A stretch of DNA of 64,000 nucleotides from Gimesia aquarii (GTDB lineage: Bacteria > Planctomycetota > Planctomycetia > Planctomycetales > Planctomycetaceae). Under the pieces are notes generated by a model. It saw only the letters and a program-made list of their open reading frames with translations. It had not been told where the DNA came from and did not search any database. Positions 1-8,299 of the stretch are shown here, in pieces; the stretch's first letter is position 1; every line of letters starts with the position of its first letter. The stretch lies in the NCBI RefSeq assembly GCF_007748195.1, contig NZ_CP037920.1, positions 6,229,800-6,293,799 of the forward strand. Reading direction: 5' to 3'. Both the position numbers and the translations under genes were made by a program.

Positions 1-732
1 GGAATTGGTTTTGTTGCCGTTGGGTGTAACTCTCTGAACCAACTGCTTGAAGTCAAGAGCGATGCTCTCATGTCTCGCACAGCCAGTCGGCCATTGCCTT
101 CCGGTCGAATTTCGGTTTCGGAAGTCTTAATTTTTGGCGTCGTGGCTGCTCTGTCGGGCATCTTCTATCTGGCGATCATGGTGAATTTATTGACCGCCTT
201 TTTATCAATGCTGACTCTGGTTTTATATGTTGTCGTTTACACACCACTGAAACGCTACACTTCATTTTGTACAACAATCGGTGCAATTCCCGGAGCTATG
301 CCTCCCATCCTGGGCTGGACGGCCGCGGGAGGAAATTTAAATACGTCATCCTTTACAATCTTTGCCATCATGTTCCTCTGGCAATTTCCTCACTTTCTGG
401 CCATCGCCTGGTTATACCGACATCAATACCACCAGGCCGGACTGAAGATGCTACCAACGGCAGATCCTGCTCGCGGTATTGTAGGCTGGATGTGTGTCAT
501 TTATGCAATTCTTTTGATTCCAGTGAGCTTATTGCCCCAATTTGTTTCTCTCGCAGGAACCTTTTATTCAGTGGTCGCTTTCATAATCGGTATTGGCTAC
601 TTAATGTTTTCGATTCGATTTTTACGCGATGAAACCCCCAAAACAGCCCGTGAATTAATTTGGTTTTCATTAATTTATCTTCCCGTACTGTTATTAACCC
701 TCACCTGGGATCGCCTGCAACTATTCAATTGA
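1..732 (+). CDS. ctaB: Heme O synthase (protoheme IX farnesyltransferase), 5'-truncated
   Basis: This integral-membrane UbiA-family enzyme farnesylates heme B to heme O, the first step towards heme A for the terminal oxidase encoded next to it. The reading frame is open from base 1, so the true start lies outside the window. The first visible residues carry the prenyl-diphosphate motif in its heme O synthase form (N-x3-E-x3-D, followed by MSRT and RPLPSG). The second motif reads YRHQY followed by AGLKMLP, where many homologues have an acidic residue just before the Tyr. About six hydrophobic segments follow. Subunit III of the oxidase starts 72 bases downstream on the same strand, which fits a cta/cox operon. 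The family call is firm; whether the Gln substitution matters is unknown. Confidence 0.93.
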   Translation, partial: GIGFVAVGCNSLNQLLEVKSDALMSRTASRPLPSGRISVSEVLIFGVVAALSGIFYLAIMVNLLTAFLSMLTLVLYVVVYTPLKRYTSFCTTIGAIPGAMPPILGWTAAGGNLNTSSFTIFAIMFLWQFPHFLAIAWLYRHQYHQAGLKMLPTADPARGIVGWMCVIYAILLIPVSLLPQFVSLAGTFYSVVAFIIGIGYLMFSIRFLRDETPKTARELIWFSLIYLPVLLLTLTWDRLQLFN

Positions 733-804
733 TGATTCAACAAGAGATCGAATTCAGGAATCAACGATTCGTTGTTTGCCTGTGATGTGAAGTGAAAGAG
801 TACA

Positions 805-1818
805 ATGAGTCACGATAGTCATTCGCCACAATATCGAATGGGACTTCCCATACCACACTCCAAGTTAGGGATGTGGCTGTTCCTGGCGACAGAAATCATG
901 TTCTTTTCTGCCTTTATTGGAGCCTACATCGTCCTGCGTGCCGGCTCTCCCGGTTGGCCCACCGATGCCGAGGTCACACATATTCGCGTTTGGGCAGGCG
1001 GACTGAATACATTCGTCCTGATTTTATCCAGTTATTTTGTGGTACTTGCACTGGAAGGCATGAAAGCGGAAAACTTCGCCAAAGCACGTCGCTACCTCGG
1101 ACTGACGTTACTACTGGCCTGCGTGTTTCTCGGAATCAAAGCTTACGAGTATTCCGGCAAATTCTCTCATGATATTTTGCCGGGACACATTCCCGAAACA
1201 CCGCGCATGGCAATCACAAAAGCCATGACAGAAATGAACCAAGTTGTTGATGGTCGCATAATCGCTTTATCTGACGTAAAACCCCCTGAAAAATTGGATC
1301 CTGCGAAGCCGGAAGAAACGGCTGTTCTGCCCGAAACGAATGGTGCGGAAACCAAAGAACTAGAGACTCCCATTGAGGAATTGCGACAACTGCTACAAAC
1401 AGAATTAGATTCACCTGATACTTCTGAAAAACGGAAAAAAGAACTGACCGCTTTATTCGCCCTCGATTCCAAGTTCCGGGAATTAAATCAAAAAGCACTC
1501 GATGAATCGATCACATTATCAGAAATGAATGAGGAACTGGCTACCCTCAAGAAAGACCCACAATACGGGGCGTTCCTCGCACCAGTCCATCACCTGCAGC
1601 CCATTATTTACGGAAACCTGTTTGCTTCAGTTTATTTTCTGCTCACAGGCTTTCATGCCCTGCATGTCGTCATCGGTATGCTGCTATTTATTATTGTTTT
1701 GGTCCAGGGTAAACGTCTCTGTGAGAAGTGGAGTGACTATGTGGAAAACATTGGCCTGTATTGGCATTTTGTTGACCTGGTTTGGATCTTCCTGTTTCCT
1801 TTGATCTATATTATTTAG
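805..1818 (+). CDS. ctaE: Cytochrome c oxidase subunit III with a large inserted hydrophilic segment
   Basis: Subunit III of an aa3/caa3-type heme-copper oxidase, five-helix form. Helix 1 (about residues 20-44) contains [16 protein letters not shown] with the family's conserved Glu. Helices 2 and 3 lie at about 65-84 and 97-114. Helices 4 and 5 (270-337) carry [12 protein letters not shown] and [14 protein letters not shown], which are diagnostic. Between helices 3 and 4 sits an insertion of roughly 135 residues (about 125-262), rich in Glu and Lys with heptad-like Leu spacing. Subunits of this form are usually near 200 residues, so 337 is long. The gene lies between ctaB and the subunit IV gene. 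The reading frame is intact across the insertion, so this is not a frameshift artefact. Confidence 0.95.
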   Translation: MSHDSHSPQYRMGLPIPHSKLGMWLFLATEIMFFSAFIGAYIVLRAGSPGWPTDAEVTHIRVWAGGLNTFVLILSSYFVVLALEGMKAENFAKARRYLGLTLLLACVFLGIKAYEYSGKFSHDILPGHIPETPRMAITKAMTEMNQVVDGRIIALSDVKPPEKLDPAKPEETAVLPETNGAETKELETPIEELRQLLQTELDSPDTSEKRKKELTALFALDSKFRELNQKALDESITLSEMNEELATLKKDPQYGAFLAPVHHLQPIIYGNLFASVYFLLTGFHALHVVIGMLLFIIVLVQGKRLCEKWSDYVENIGLYWHFVDLVWIFLFPLIYII

Positions 1819-1849
1819 CCAAGCGTACCGCCTGAGAGCAATTCATAAC

Positions 1850-2260
1850 ATGTCCGATCAACAATCTCACTCTTACGTCAAATATTCCTCAATCTTTATC
1901 GCACTTTGTATTTGCACAGTGCTGTCAATCATATTTGATATCATCGATTTGCGGGAAAAAAATCTGCTGGGCTTAAATGGGGTAATCTTACTGACGCTCA
2001 TCGTCCTGGCAATTGCCTGTGCCAAGGCGCTGTTTGTCATGATTTATTTCATGCACTTAAAATTTGAAGGAAAATGGAAGTATGTTCTGCTAAGCCCCAC
2101 CATCATATTGGCGATGGGACTGACCATTGCAATGACTCCCGACATTGGCATTCATTATTACACAAATGAATCTCCTCAAGTAGACTATCTCAAACAGGCA
2201 GAGCGGGCCGCTTTGGAAAGTGGATCTGCCGATCATGCCGAAAACAGTCATGTTGAGTAA
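1850..2260 (+). CDS. ctaF: Cytochrome c oxidase subunit IV (prokaryotic COX4 family)
   Basis: A small 136-residue membrane protein with three hydrophobic helices, at about 10-30, 40-67 and 75-95. Helix 2 and the following loop contain AKALFVMIYFMHLKFEG, typical of the CyoD/CtaF/COX4_pro family, an accessory oxidase subunit that aids assembly or stability of the copper site. The gene starts 31 bases after subunit III. Its 3' end overlaps the beginning of the ABC ATPase gene, suggesting translational coupling. The C-terminal tail beyond helix 3 is hydrophilic and ends in an Ala/Glu-rich stretch. Confidence 0.9.
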   Translation: MSDQQSHSYVKYSSIFIALCICTVLSIIFDIIDLREKNLLGLNGVILLTLIVLAIACAKALFVMIYFMHLKFEGKWKYVLLSPTIILAMGLTIAMTPDIGIHYYTNESPQVDYLKQAERAALESGSADHAENSHVE

Positions 2261-3218
2261 TACACTAATTCAGGAAACAACATCCGCATCAAGTATCGGT
2301 GTTACTGAAATATCACACCGCTACGGTGATCGGCTTGCCCTCAATCAACTCAGCTTTGAAGTGCATCCTTCTGAAATCTTTGGATTGCTGGGGCCAAACG
2401 GTGGTGGTAAGACAACGCTCTTTCGCTTGCTCTCCACCTTACTGCCGCTTCAATCTGGTACGGCAAACATCGCAGGTCTCGACCTGGCAACAGAGTCACA
2501 ACGAATCCGGAATCTCATAGGCGTGACTTTTCAATCTCCCAGTCTGGATGGCAAATTGACCGTTCAGGAAAACTTGAAACACCAGGCGCACCTTTACGGC
2601 ATTTCCGGTGCATTGATGCGCGAGCGTATTGAAAATGCACTTCAACATTTAGGGCTCACCGATCGCAAGCACGACCTTGCCGACTCATTATCTGGTGGAT
2701 TGAAACGACGTGTTGAAATCGCCAAAGGCTTATTACATGCACCACAAGTCTTACTACTCGATGAACCAAGCACAGGTCTCGACCCAGGTGCGCGGCACGA
2801 TCTTTGGAAATACCTGAAACAGTTACAGCGAGAGGATGGCGTGACCATACTCATTACCACGCATTTAATGGAAGAAGCAGAACAATGTGACCGGCTGGGC
2901 ATCCTGCATCAGGGAGAATTGGTCGCATTGGGAACTCCCGACGAATTGCGTGCCTCAGTCGGAGGTGACTGCTTGACCATCCATTCAGAATATCTCGAAG
3001 AACTGCAAACAAAAATCACTGAAAGATTCCGTGTTGTCCCGCAAATCGTGAACCACAGTTTGAGATTAGAACACCCAAGAGGACACGAATTCCTCAAAGA
3101 ACTGATTGATGCCTTCCCGCAACTCGTGACGTCCGTATCACTCGGAAAGCCGACACTGGAAGACGTCTTCATCCACGAGACCGGACATCAATTCTGGCAG
3201 GCGGAGGAGGCTGTATGA
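2250..3218 (+). CDS. ABC-2 type exporter, ATP-binding subunit
   Basis: Nucleotide-binding subunit of a DrrA/CcmA-like exporter. It has Walker A GPNGGGKTT, signature LSGGLKRR, Walker B VLLLDEPSTGLD and an H-loop ITTH, followed by a C-terminal regulatory extension of about 90 residues typical of this class. The start is uncertain. In-frame GTG at 2220 and ATG at 2235 and 2250 are all possible and none has a strong ribosome-binding site; 2250 gives the shortest overlap (11 bases) with the upstream stop. It overlaps the permease gene by ATGA. The substrate cannot be read from sequence. Its position inside the oxidase block suggests a role in oxidase or cofactor biogenesis, which is inference only. 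Confidence 0.92.
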   Translation: MLSNTLIQETTSASSIGVTEISHRYGDRLALNQLSFEVHPSEIFGLLGPNGGGKTTLFRLLSTLLPLQSGTANIAGLDLATESQRIRNLIGVTFQSPSLDGKLTVQENLKHQAHLYGISGALMRERIENALQHLGLTDRKHDLADSLSGGLKRRVEIAKGLLHAPQVLLLDEPSTGLDPGARHDLWKYLKQLQREDGVTILITTHLMEEAEQCDRLGILHQGELVALGTPDELRASVGGDCLTIHSEYLEELQTKITERFRVVPQIVNHSLRLEHPRGHEFLKELIDAFPQLVTSVSLGKPTLEDVFIHETGHQFWQAEEAV

Positions 3219-4075
3219 ACCAGACCTCCTCTATATCGGCGGCCGGACCTGCAAAACAGTTTTTGTTACCAGTCCTGACACTCGCCCAACGAGAAGTTGT
3301 TCGATTCCTACGTCAACGAACTCGCGTGATCGGTGCATTAGTCCAACCGATTTTGTTCTGGATTCTATTTGGAGCCGGCCTGCGAGGTTCATTCAAACCA
3401 CCAGAATGGGCGGCGTCAGGCATGACCTACCAGGAATACTTCTTCCCTGGTGTGACTGTCATGATTTTGATGTTCACTGCCATTTTCTCTACAATCTCGA
3501 TCATCGAGGATCGGAAAGAGGGATTCCTGCAAGGAGTATTGGTCTCTCCTGTACCTCGTACTTCCATTGTTCTGGGAAAGCTGCTCGGCGGCACAATCCT
3601 GGCGGTTTTACAAGCTGTCCTGTTTATTTTGCTCGGGCCTCTATTAAAAATTGTAGGGCTCGCCCCTGATTTTCAAACGGGTGTTTCGCTAGCCACTTTC
3701 ATACCACTGATCCTGTTTCTGTTTCTGCTTGGCTTCAGCCTGACAGCTCTCGGCTTTGTCATTGCCTGGCCCATGGAATCCACACAAGGCTTTCATGCGA
3801 TCATGTCAGTTTTTCTGATGCCGATGTGGTTACTCTCCGGCTCTTTTTTCCCGGCGGGAGATTCGGGATGGCTCTCGTGGATCATTCGAGCTAACCCGTT
3901 AACCTATGGGGTGACCGGATTGCGCCGCATATTAACTCCCGAGCCAGGTCTGTCCAGCACACCGGGAAATCCTTCGATGATAATCTGCCTGACCGTCACA
4001 AGCATGATGTGTATAATTTATATAGCTCTTGCCATCTGGATGACACAAAAACGATCAACCAGAAATGCCCGTTAA
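3215..4075 (+). CDS. ABC-2 type exporter, permease subunit
   Basis: The 286-residue membrane component of the exporter, translationally coupled to the ATPase through an ATGA overlap and preceded by a strong GGAGGAGG ribosome-binding site. Six hydrophobic segments are visible. The ABC-2 family pattern is clear: LAQREVVRFLRQRTRVIGALVQP near the N-terminus, then EDRKEGFLQGVLVSPVPR, and WLLSGSFFPAGD before the last helices. It resembles the DrrB/NodJ-type permease group. Together with the ATPase it should form a 2+2 exporter in the inner membrane. The substrate is unknown. Confidence 0.9.
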   Translation: MNQTSSISAAGPAKQFLLPVLTLAQREVVRFLRQRTRVIGALVQPILFWILFGAGLRGSFKPPEWAASGMTYQEYFFPGVTVMILMFTAIFSTISIIEDRKEGFLQGVLVSPVPRTSIVLGKLLGGTILAVLQAVLFILLGPLLKIVGLAPDFQTGVSLATFIPLILFLFLLGFSLTALGFVIAWPMESTQGFHAIMSVFLMPMWLLSGSFFPAGDSGWLSWIIRANPLTYGVTGLRRILTPEPGLSSTPGNPSMIICLTVTSMMCIIYIALAIWMTQKRSTRNAR

Positions 4076-4115
4076 CCCGGGAAAGTTACACTCTTAGAAA
4101 TTAAAGATATTCAGT

Positions 4116-5495
4116 ATGAATGAAAATCAATCAATTCGGCGCATACCTCGAATTTTAATTTTGATGCTTTGGGTACTGGTCGCCATCAGTGCGATTGCTA
4201 CCTGGAAGCTGAAATCCCAAAGCGATCTGGCATTGAAAAAAATCGAATCAGAAAAAGCGGCGGCTGCAAAGTCAGATCCAGACAAAGCCCCAAACGGCAC
4301 AAATAATAATACGGATAAAGTTTCGAAAGGTCCCATCTGGCCTGAAGAGGGAATCGAGGATTTTTCACTGACGGAGCGAAGCGGCCGCAAGGTGACAAAG
4401 AAAGACCTTTTGGGAAAGCCGTGGGTAGCCTGCTTTGTGTTTACGCGTTGTGCTGGTCCCTGCCCGCGTGTCTCCGGCCAGTTTTATCAGCTACAAAAGG
4501 ACTTAAAAGATACAGACTTCAAACTGGTAACAATTACTGTTGACCCCAAAAACGATACACCTGAAGTATTATCCCGTTATGCGGAATCTGTGGGCGCTGA
4601 TCCGGAAAAGTGGCTCTTTCTGACGGGAGATCAAAAAGACATTTTTCATCTGATCGAGAAAAGTTTTCTAATGCCCGTTCAGGAAAACACGGGGCCTGCC
4701 AGAAAACCCGGCTTTGAAGTGATCCACACCACAAACGTGATGCTGGTTGATAAAGACGGTCGCGTCTTAGGAAAATATAACGCAGTGAACGACGCTGAGA
4801 TGGCTGCATTGAGAAAAGCCGTTCGTGAACAAGTTGATTCAGAAACTAAAAAAAAAGAAAAGCAGGAAGCTAAGCCAAAACAAGCCACTCCTCCTAAAGC
4901 TGGTATGATTTCGCTCACTCCTTTGTTGACTCATCAGATCTCGGACCGATTGTCTGCGCTATTCCTGAGTCAGACAGAACCAGAGGCTGAAGAGCCAACA
5001 GCAGCAGCAGCAGCGGTGGAGGAAAATCAAGTCGAAGCGAAACAGGCCCCTGACTGGGTTCTGCAACTCCCGACTGTGAATGCCGTACTCAACGGGTTGG
5101 CAACAATTTTGTTGATCCTCGGTTACAGTTTCATTCGCAAAGGTGAAAAAGAAAAACACAAAAAAACGATGCTCACCGCGTTTGGAACTTCGATTTTGTT
5201 TCTGGTTTTCTATCTGCTCTACCACTTTGCGTTACAAAGCTACACAGGTAATGCTTCACGCAAATTTGAAGGGGAAGGCCCGATTAGACCCGTTTATTAC
5301 TTTATTTTGATTACGCATGTCATTCTGGCAGCATCTGTGCCGCTACTGGCCTGGATCACCATTCGACGTGGACTAAAAAAACAGTGGGAAGCACATCGCC
5401 GTATTGCCAAAATCACATTTCCGATCTGGCTATATGTCTCGATTACTGGCGTTATTATCTATTTCATGCTTTACCATTTACCGGGAGCGGCCTGA
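4116..5495 (+). CDS. SCO1/SenC copper chaperone fused to a DUF420 (CtaM-like) membrane domain
   Basis: A 459-residue two-domain protein. An N-terminal anchor helix (about 13-29) precedes a thioredoxin-fold SCO domain (about 75-237). This carries the copper ligands C112-A-G-P-C116 and H204, which in the SCO family deliver copper to the CuA site of oxidase subunit II. A Lys/Ala/Glu-rich linker (about 238-315) leads to a C-terminal domain with four helices (about 318-340, 351-371, 392-415, 433-453) and conserved-looking His at 370, 401, 427 and 454, matching DUF420. The Bacillus DUF420 member CtaM is needed for active caa3 oxidase. The two functions are usually encoded separately, so the fusion supports a joint role in oxidase maturation. 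Confidence 0.88.
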   Translation: MNENQSIRRIPRILILMLWVLVAISAIATWKLKSQSDLALKKIESEKAAAAKSDPDKAPNGTNNNTDKVSKGPIWPEEGIEDFSLTERSGRKVTKKDLLGKPWVACFVFTRCAGPCPRVSGQFYQLQKDLKDTDFKLVTITVDPKNDTPEVLSRYAESVGADPEKWLFLTGDQKDIFHLIEKSFLMPVQENTGPARKPGFEVIHTTNVMLVDKDGRVLGKYNAVNDAEMAALRKAVREQVDSETKKKEKQEAKPKQATPPKAGMISLTPLLTHQISDRLSALFLSQTEPEAEEPTAAAAAVEENQVEAKQAPDWVLQLPTVNAVLNGLATILLILGYSFIRKGEKEKHKKTMLTAFGTSILFLVFYLLYHFALQSYTGNASRKFEGEGPIRPVYYFILITHVILAASVPLLAWITIRRGLKKQWEAHRRIAKITFPIWLYVSITGVIIYFMLYHLPGAA

Positions 5496-5568
5496 GTCAT
5501 CTTGAATTTTCTCTGAAATTTGATATCGTTTAGTTTAACAATCATAACTCCTTACCAGAGTTACAATC

Positions 5569-5880
5569 ATGTTGAAACGTTTTTCCTCTATTCGAACCTG
5601 TTTACTTGTTGCCTTGATGCTGAGTTTGTTCTCCTTTCCCCCAGTCATCAATGAGGCATCTGCGTGCCCAATGTGTAAACAGTTGAACGAAACAGACGAC
5701 AAAAAACCAAAGGCCTACATGTACAGCATCACGTTTATGCTGGCAATGCCTGCGATCCTCTTCTCCGGTTTCGGAATCGTCTTCTATAAAATGAATCGCC
5801 GTGAGCAGGAAGCACTGCTCGAAAATGAAAACAGCCAGAACCCGCACGTGCCCAATGCAGATCCTGGCTTGAATGACTGA
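5569..5880 (+). CDS. Small secreted/membrane protein with CxxC motif, next to oxidase genes
   Basis: A 103-residue protein with a signal peptide (about 1-32), immediately followed by C33-P-M-C36, then one membrane helix (about 50-74) and a short acidic, Asn-rich tail. I do not recognise a named family. The CxxC directly after the signal peptide should face outside the cytoplasm, where it could bind a metal or take part in thiol exchange. It is 73 bases downstream of the SCO-DUF420 gene on the same strand, so an oxidase-maturation role is plausible but only inferred. Coding potential is supported by the clean signal peptide and helix. Confidence 0.7.
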   Translation: MLKRFSSIRTCLLVALMLSLFSFPPVINEASACPMCKQLNETDDKKPKAYMYSITFMLAMPAILFSGFGIVFYKMNRREQEALLENENSQNPHVPNADPGLND

Positions 5881-5904
5881 TCATCATGTGATCACAATCA
5901 TGAT

Positions 5905-6867
5905 CTAATGCAGTTTTCTCCGGCGCGGTGTATTCCAGACTGTTGCAGCTGAGGGAGCTGGAACAAAAGCTCCTTTGGCGCTAGCTGATGGTCTTGGCGA
6001 ATACTCATCATACGCGGCCGTCTGTGGTGTCACTGTCGATTGCGTTTTCAAATACGCATTTTGTGACTGGATCACCTGCCACTCTGAATTTGCCTGGGCA
6101 GCCTGTGGTATCTGAAGCACGGCAGGATTTGGTGGTAAGGCAGGACCGGCACTCACAGAAACAGGATTGGGACTTCCTCCCCAGACTGCTGTTGGTCGTG
6201 CAGCCAATGTGGGAGCGAGCGTCGGAGTCGTCCCTAAATCCAACGAAGTTGAAGACATCGGCGTGGGATTGGGAACCGTTAAAGGAGCAGGAGTTGTGGA
6301 AGGAGTCGACGGTACGATCTGAGGCTGCAACGTCGGAGTTGAATTCATGATAGAAGGTTGTGTTCCCAGACAGCCTGGGCAACTCGGTTGCGGAGACATC
6401 ACTGGCACACGACGCCTGACTTGGTAAGGTGTTCGTACATAGCTCGTCTCCCGACGGTACTCAGTGCGCGGGATTTGTTTTGTCACCATACGTGGAACCC
6501 AGACTCGCTGCCAGCAACCTTCATCAACAGTAACCTGTTGATAGGTGGTCACAGGAACGGTTCGAGTTTGAGGTACCATTCTATATTCGGTGCAAATAAT
6601 ATCCTGATAACAAATCTTGGGAGGAGGAGGCATACAAACACCCGGGCAACATGAAGTGACCGGTGCACATCGTCGGAAAAAACGCCGGGCTAACTTTCGA
6701 CAGCGATGTCCACAACGCTTATGCTGCGGATAGTAGCATCTGGTACCACATTGATCGAAGAGTCTTCGAAATAAATGTGCGTCAGCCTCGCTGGAAAAAA
6801 TCAAGAATAATGATGCTACGACGATACTATTTCGAACCCAGAGGGACATCGAAAAACTCCTTTTCAT
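5905..6867 (-). CDS. Secreted Cys-rich and Pro/Thr-rich protein, unknown function
   Basis: A 320-residue protein with a signal peptide (about 1-30, ending SSEADA). A Cys- and Arg-rich segment follows (about 35-90, roughly ten Cys). Then comes a repetitive segment (about 95-160) of short Val/Thr/Arg units such as RTVPVTTYQQVTV and RVWVPRMVTKQIPRTEY, with alternating beta-type pattern. The rest is a long low-complexity Pro/Thr/Ser/Ala region. I assign no function. Such mixed Cys-rich and beta-repeat proteins are common in planctomycete secretomes, so a cell-surface role is a reasonable guess. It faces away from the oxidase block and is probably a separate transcription unit. Confidence 0.75.
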   Translation of the reverse strand: MKRSFSMSLWVRNSIVVASLFLIFSSEADAHLFRRLFDQCGTRCYYPQHKRCGHRCRKLARRFFRRCAPVTSCCPGVCMPPPPKICYQDIICTEYRMVPQTRTVPVTTYQQVTVDEGCWQRVWVPRMVTKQIPRTEYRRETSYVRTPYQVRRRVPVMSPQPSCPGCLGTQPSIMNSTPTLQPQIVPSTPSTTPAPLTVPNPTPMSSTSLDLGTTPTLAPTLAARPTAVWGGSPNPVSVSAGPALPPNPAVLQIPQAAQANSEWQVIQSQNAYLKTQSTVTPQTAAYDEYSPRPSASAKGAFVPAPSAATVWNTPRRRKLH

Positions 6868-7169
6868 TTTATGTGCTTCCTGGCACGATCTTGTTTCGTT
6901 TCTGTCTTTCAGTGTTGAAAGCTACGCCTCAAAATCTCGGCTGAAACGAATAACCCACTTTCTTCATTTATCGGCATAATCGTTAAAGTCTCTTCATCTT
7001 AAATTTTGTAATTTATGGAATTCCCTCCCCCCTCATTCGAGTGACATTTAACGCTAATTCTGAGAAAATAGGAACTCTATGCTTAAATATGGTTTTATTA
7101 GATAATCTCTCTAACATAATAATTTGTAACAACTTAATTCGATCCAGAATAAACTAAGGGAAAATAGAA
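6868..7169. other. AT-rich divergent intergenic region
   Basis: About 300 bases between the divergently transcribed secreted-protein gene and the Dabb gene. It is AT-rich, as expected for two promoters back to back. I see no RNA gene, repeat or long ORF in it, and no promoter clear enough to place. Confidence 0.4.
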
Positions 7170-7490
7170 ATGGCAGACGCACAATTAGCTCATATGGTTT
7201 ACTTCACTCTCAAAGACACATCTCCTGAAGCTTCAGAAGCGATGGTGGAAGCCTGCCATAAATACCTAAAAGATCACCCGGGCGTACTTTATTTTTCCGC
7301 AGGTGTCCGGGGTACGGAATTTGAGCGTGATGTCAACGACCAACAATATCATGTGGCTTTAAACGTGGTCTTTGATAACAAAGATTCCCACGATAAATAT
7401 CAGGTTGCGGCAGATCATCTTGAATTTATTGAGGAAAATAAGGCAAAGTGGGCTCGGGTCCGTGTCTTTGACAGCTATGTACGTAGCTAA
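7170..7490 (+). CDS. Dabb (stress-responsive alpha/beta barrel) domain protein
   Basis: A 106-residue single-domain protein. The N-terminal strand (AHMVYFTLKD), a helix of about 20 residues, a glycine-containing strand (SAGVRG) and the C-terminal pattern up to VRVFDSYV match the Dabb fold, a dimeric ferredoxin-like barrel. Members range from plant stress proteins to small enzymes and binding proteins, so no specific reaction can be assigned. It is transcribed alone, convergent with the importer ATPase, with 20 bases between the stop codons. A short SD-like AAGGGAAA precedes the ATG. Confidence 0.85.
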   Translation: MADAQLAHMVYFTLKDTSPEASEAMVEACHKYLKDHPGVLYFSAGVRGTEFERDVNDQQYHVALNVVFDNKDSHDKYQVAADHLEFIEENKAKWARVRVFDSYVRS

Positions 7491-7510
7491 CGAATAACGA
7501 ACGTTTTAGA

Positions 7511-8287
7511 TCAGAGAACGGGAACCACAAATGGTGTCTGATACTCCGGATGCGGTAGCACCTTAACGGCCGTTTGATAAACGGCAGAAATACGATCTTC
7601 CGTTAAGACTTCCTGTCCGGTTCCCGCAGCCTCAATTCGTCCTTGATTCAATAAAACGATTTGGTCGGCAAAGCTACTGGCCAAATTCAGATCATGCAGC
7701 GTCAGAATCACTGTCAGATCTCGCTCGTGCGCCAAATCGCGTATTAAAGTAAGGATTTCGACTTGGTATTTCAGATCCAATCCCGTCGTTGGTTCATCCA
7801 GACAGAGGACCTTCGTTTGTTGAGCCAATGCACGGGCAATTAAAGTGCGCCGCCACTCGCCTCCTGAAATCTCGGTAATTTTCCTCTGACGAAGTTCCAC
7901 CAACCCTGTTTGCTGAAGTGCTGTATCTACGTAGCCTGCATCATCTGTCTGAAAGGGTTGAGCCCAACCACGATGGGAACTGCGTCCTAACTGAACCGTT
8001 TCTTCAATGGTCATCGGCCAATGCGGTTCTTCCATCTGTGGCGAAAGCGCCAGCCTTTGAGCAATCTGTTTACGTGAGAGTTGGTCAACGGCCAAGTCTT
8101 CAATCAGAATTTTCCCTTCTTTCAACGCAATCAAATTGAACAACGAACGTAATAAGGTCGTTTTTCCCGAACCATTTGGCCCCAGTAATACAAGCACAGT
8201 TCCTGCCTGAATACCAAGGGAAACCTGTTTTAATACTTCGCGTTCTGCGTAACCACAGGAAACATGTTCCATTTCGATTTGATTCAT
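7511..8287 (-). CDS. btuD: Corrinoid/iron-type ABC importer, ATPase subunit (BtuD/FecE-like)
   Basis: A 258-residue nucleotide-binding subunit with Walker A GPNGSGKTT, signature ISGGEWRRTLIARAL, Walker B VLCLDEPTTGLD and H-loop LTLHDLN, all typical of the FecE/BtuD/FhuC group. An AGAGG site precedes the ATG. It is the last gene of the btuF-btuC-btuD series and starts 12 bases after the permease stop. The vitamin B12 assignment rests on the binding protein's sequence and on the adjacent metE; siderophore or heme import is the alternative. Confidence 0.85.
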   Translation of the reverse strand: MNQIEMEHVSCGYAEREVLKQVSLGIQAGTVLVLLGPNGSGKTTLLRSLFNLIALKEGKILIEDLAVDQLSRKQIAQRLALSPQMEEPHWPMTIEETVQLGRSSHRGWAQPFQTDDAGYVDTALQQTGLVELRQRKITEISGGEWRRTLIARALAQQTKVLCLDEPTTGLDLKYQVEILTLIRDLAHERDLTVILTLHDLNLASSFADQIVLLNQGRIEAAGTGQEVLTEDRISAVYQTAVKVLPHPEYQTPFVVPVL

Positions 8288-8299
8288 GACAGTTGCCTC

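Noticed and set aside
2250-4075. CcmA/CcmB heme exporter pair
   Set aside because: The permease matches the general ABC-2 drug/polysaccharide exporter type, and no other ccm genes are nearby.
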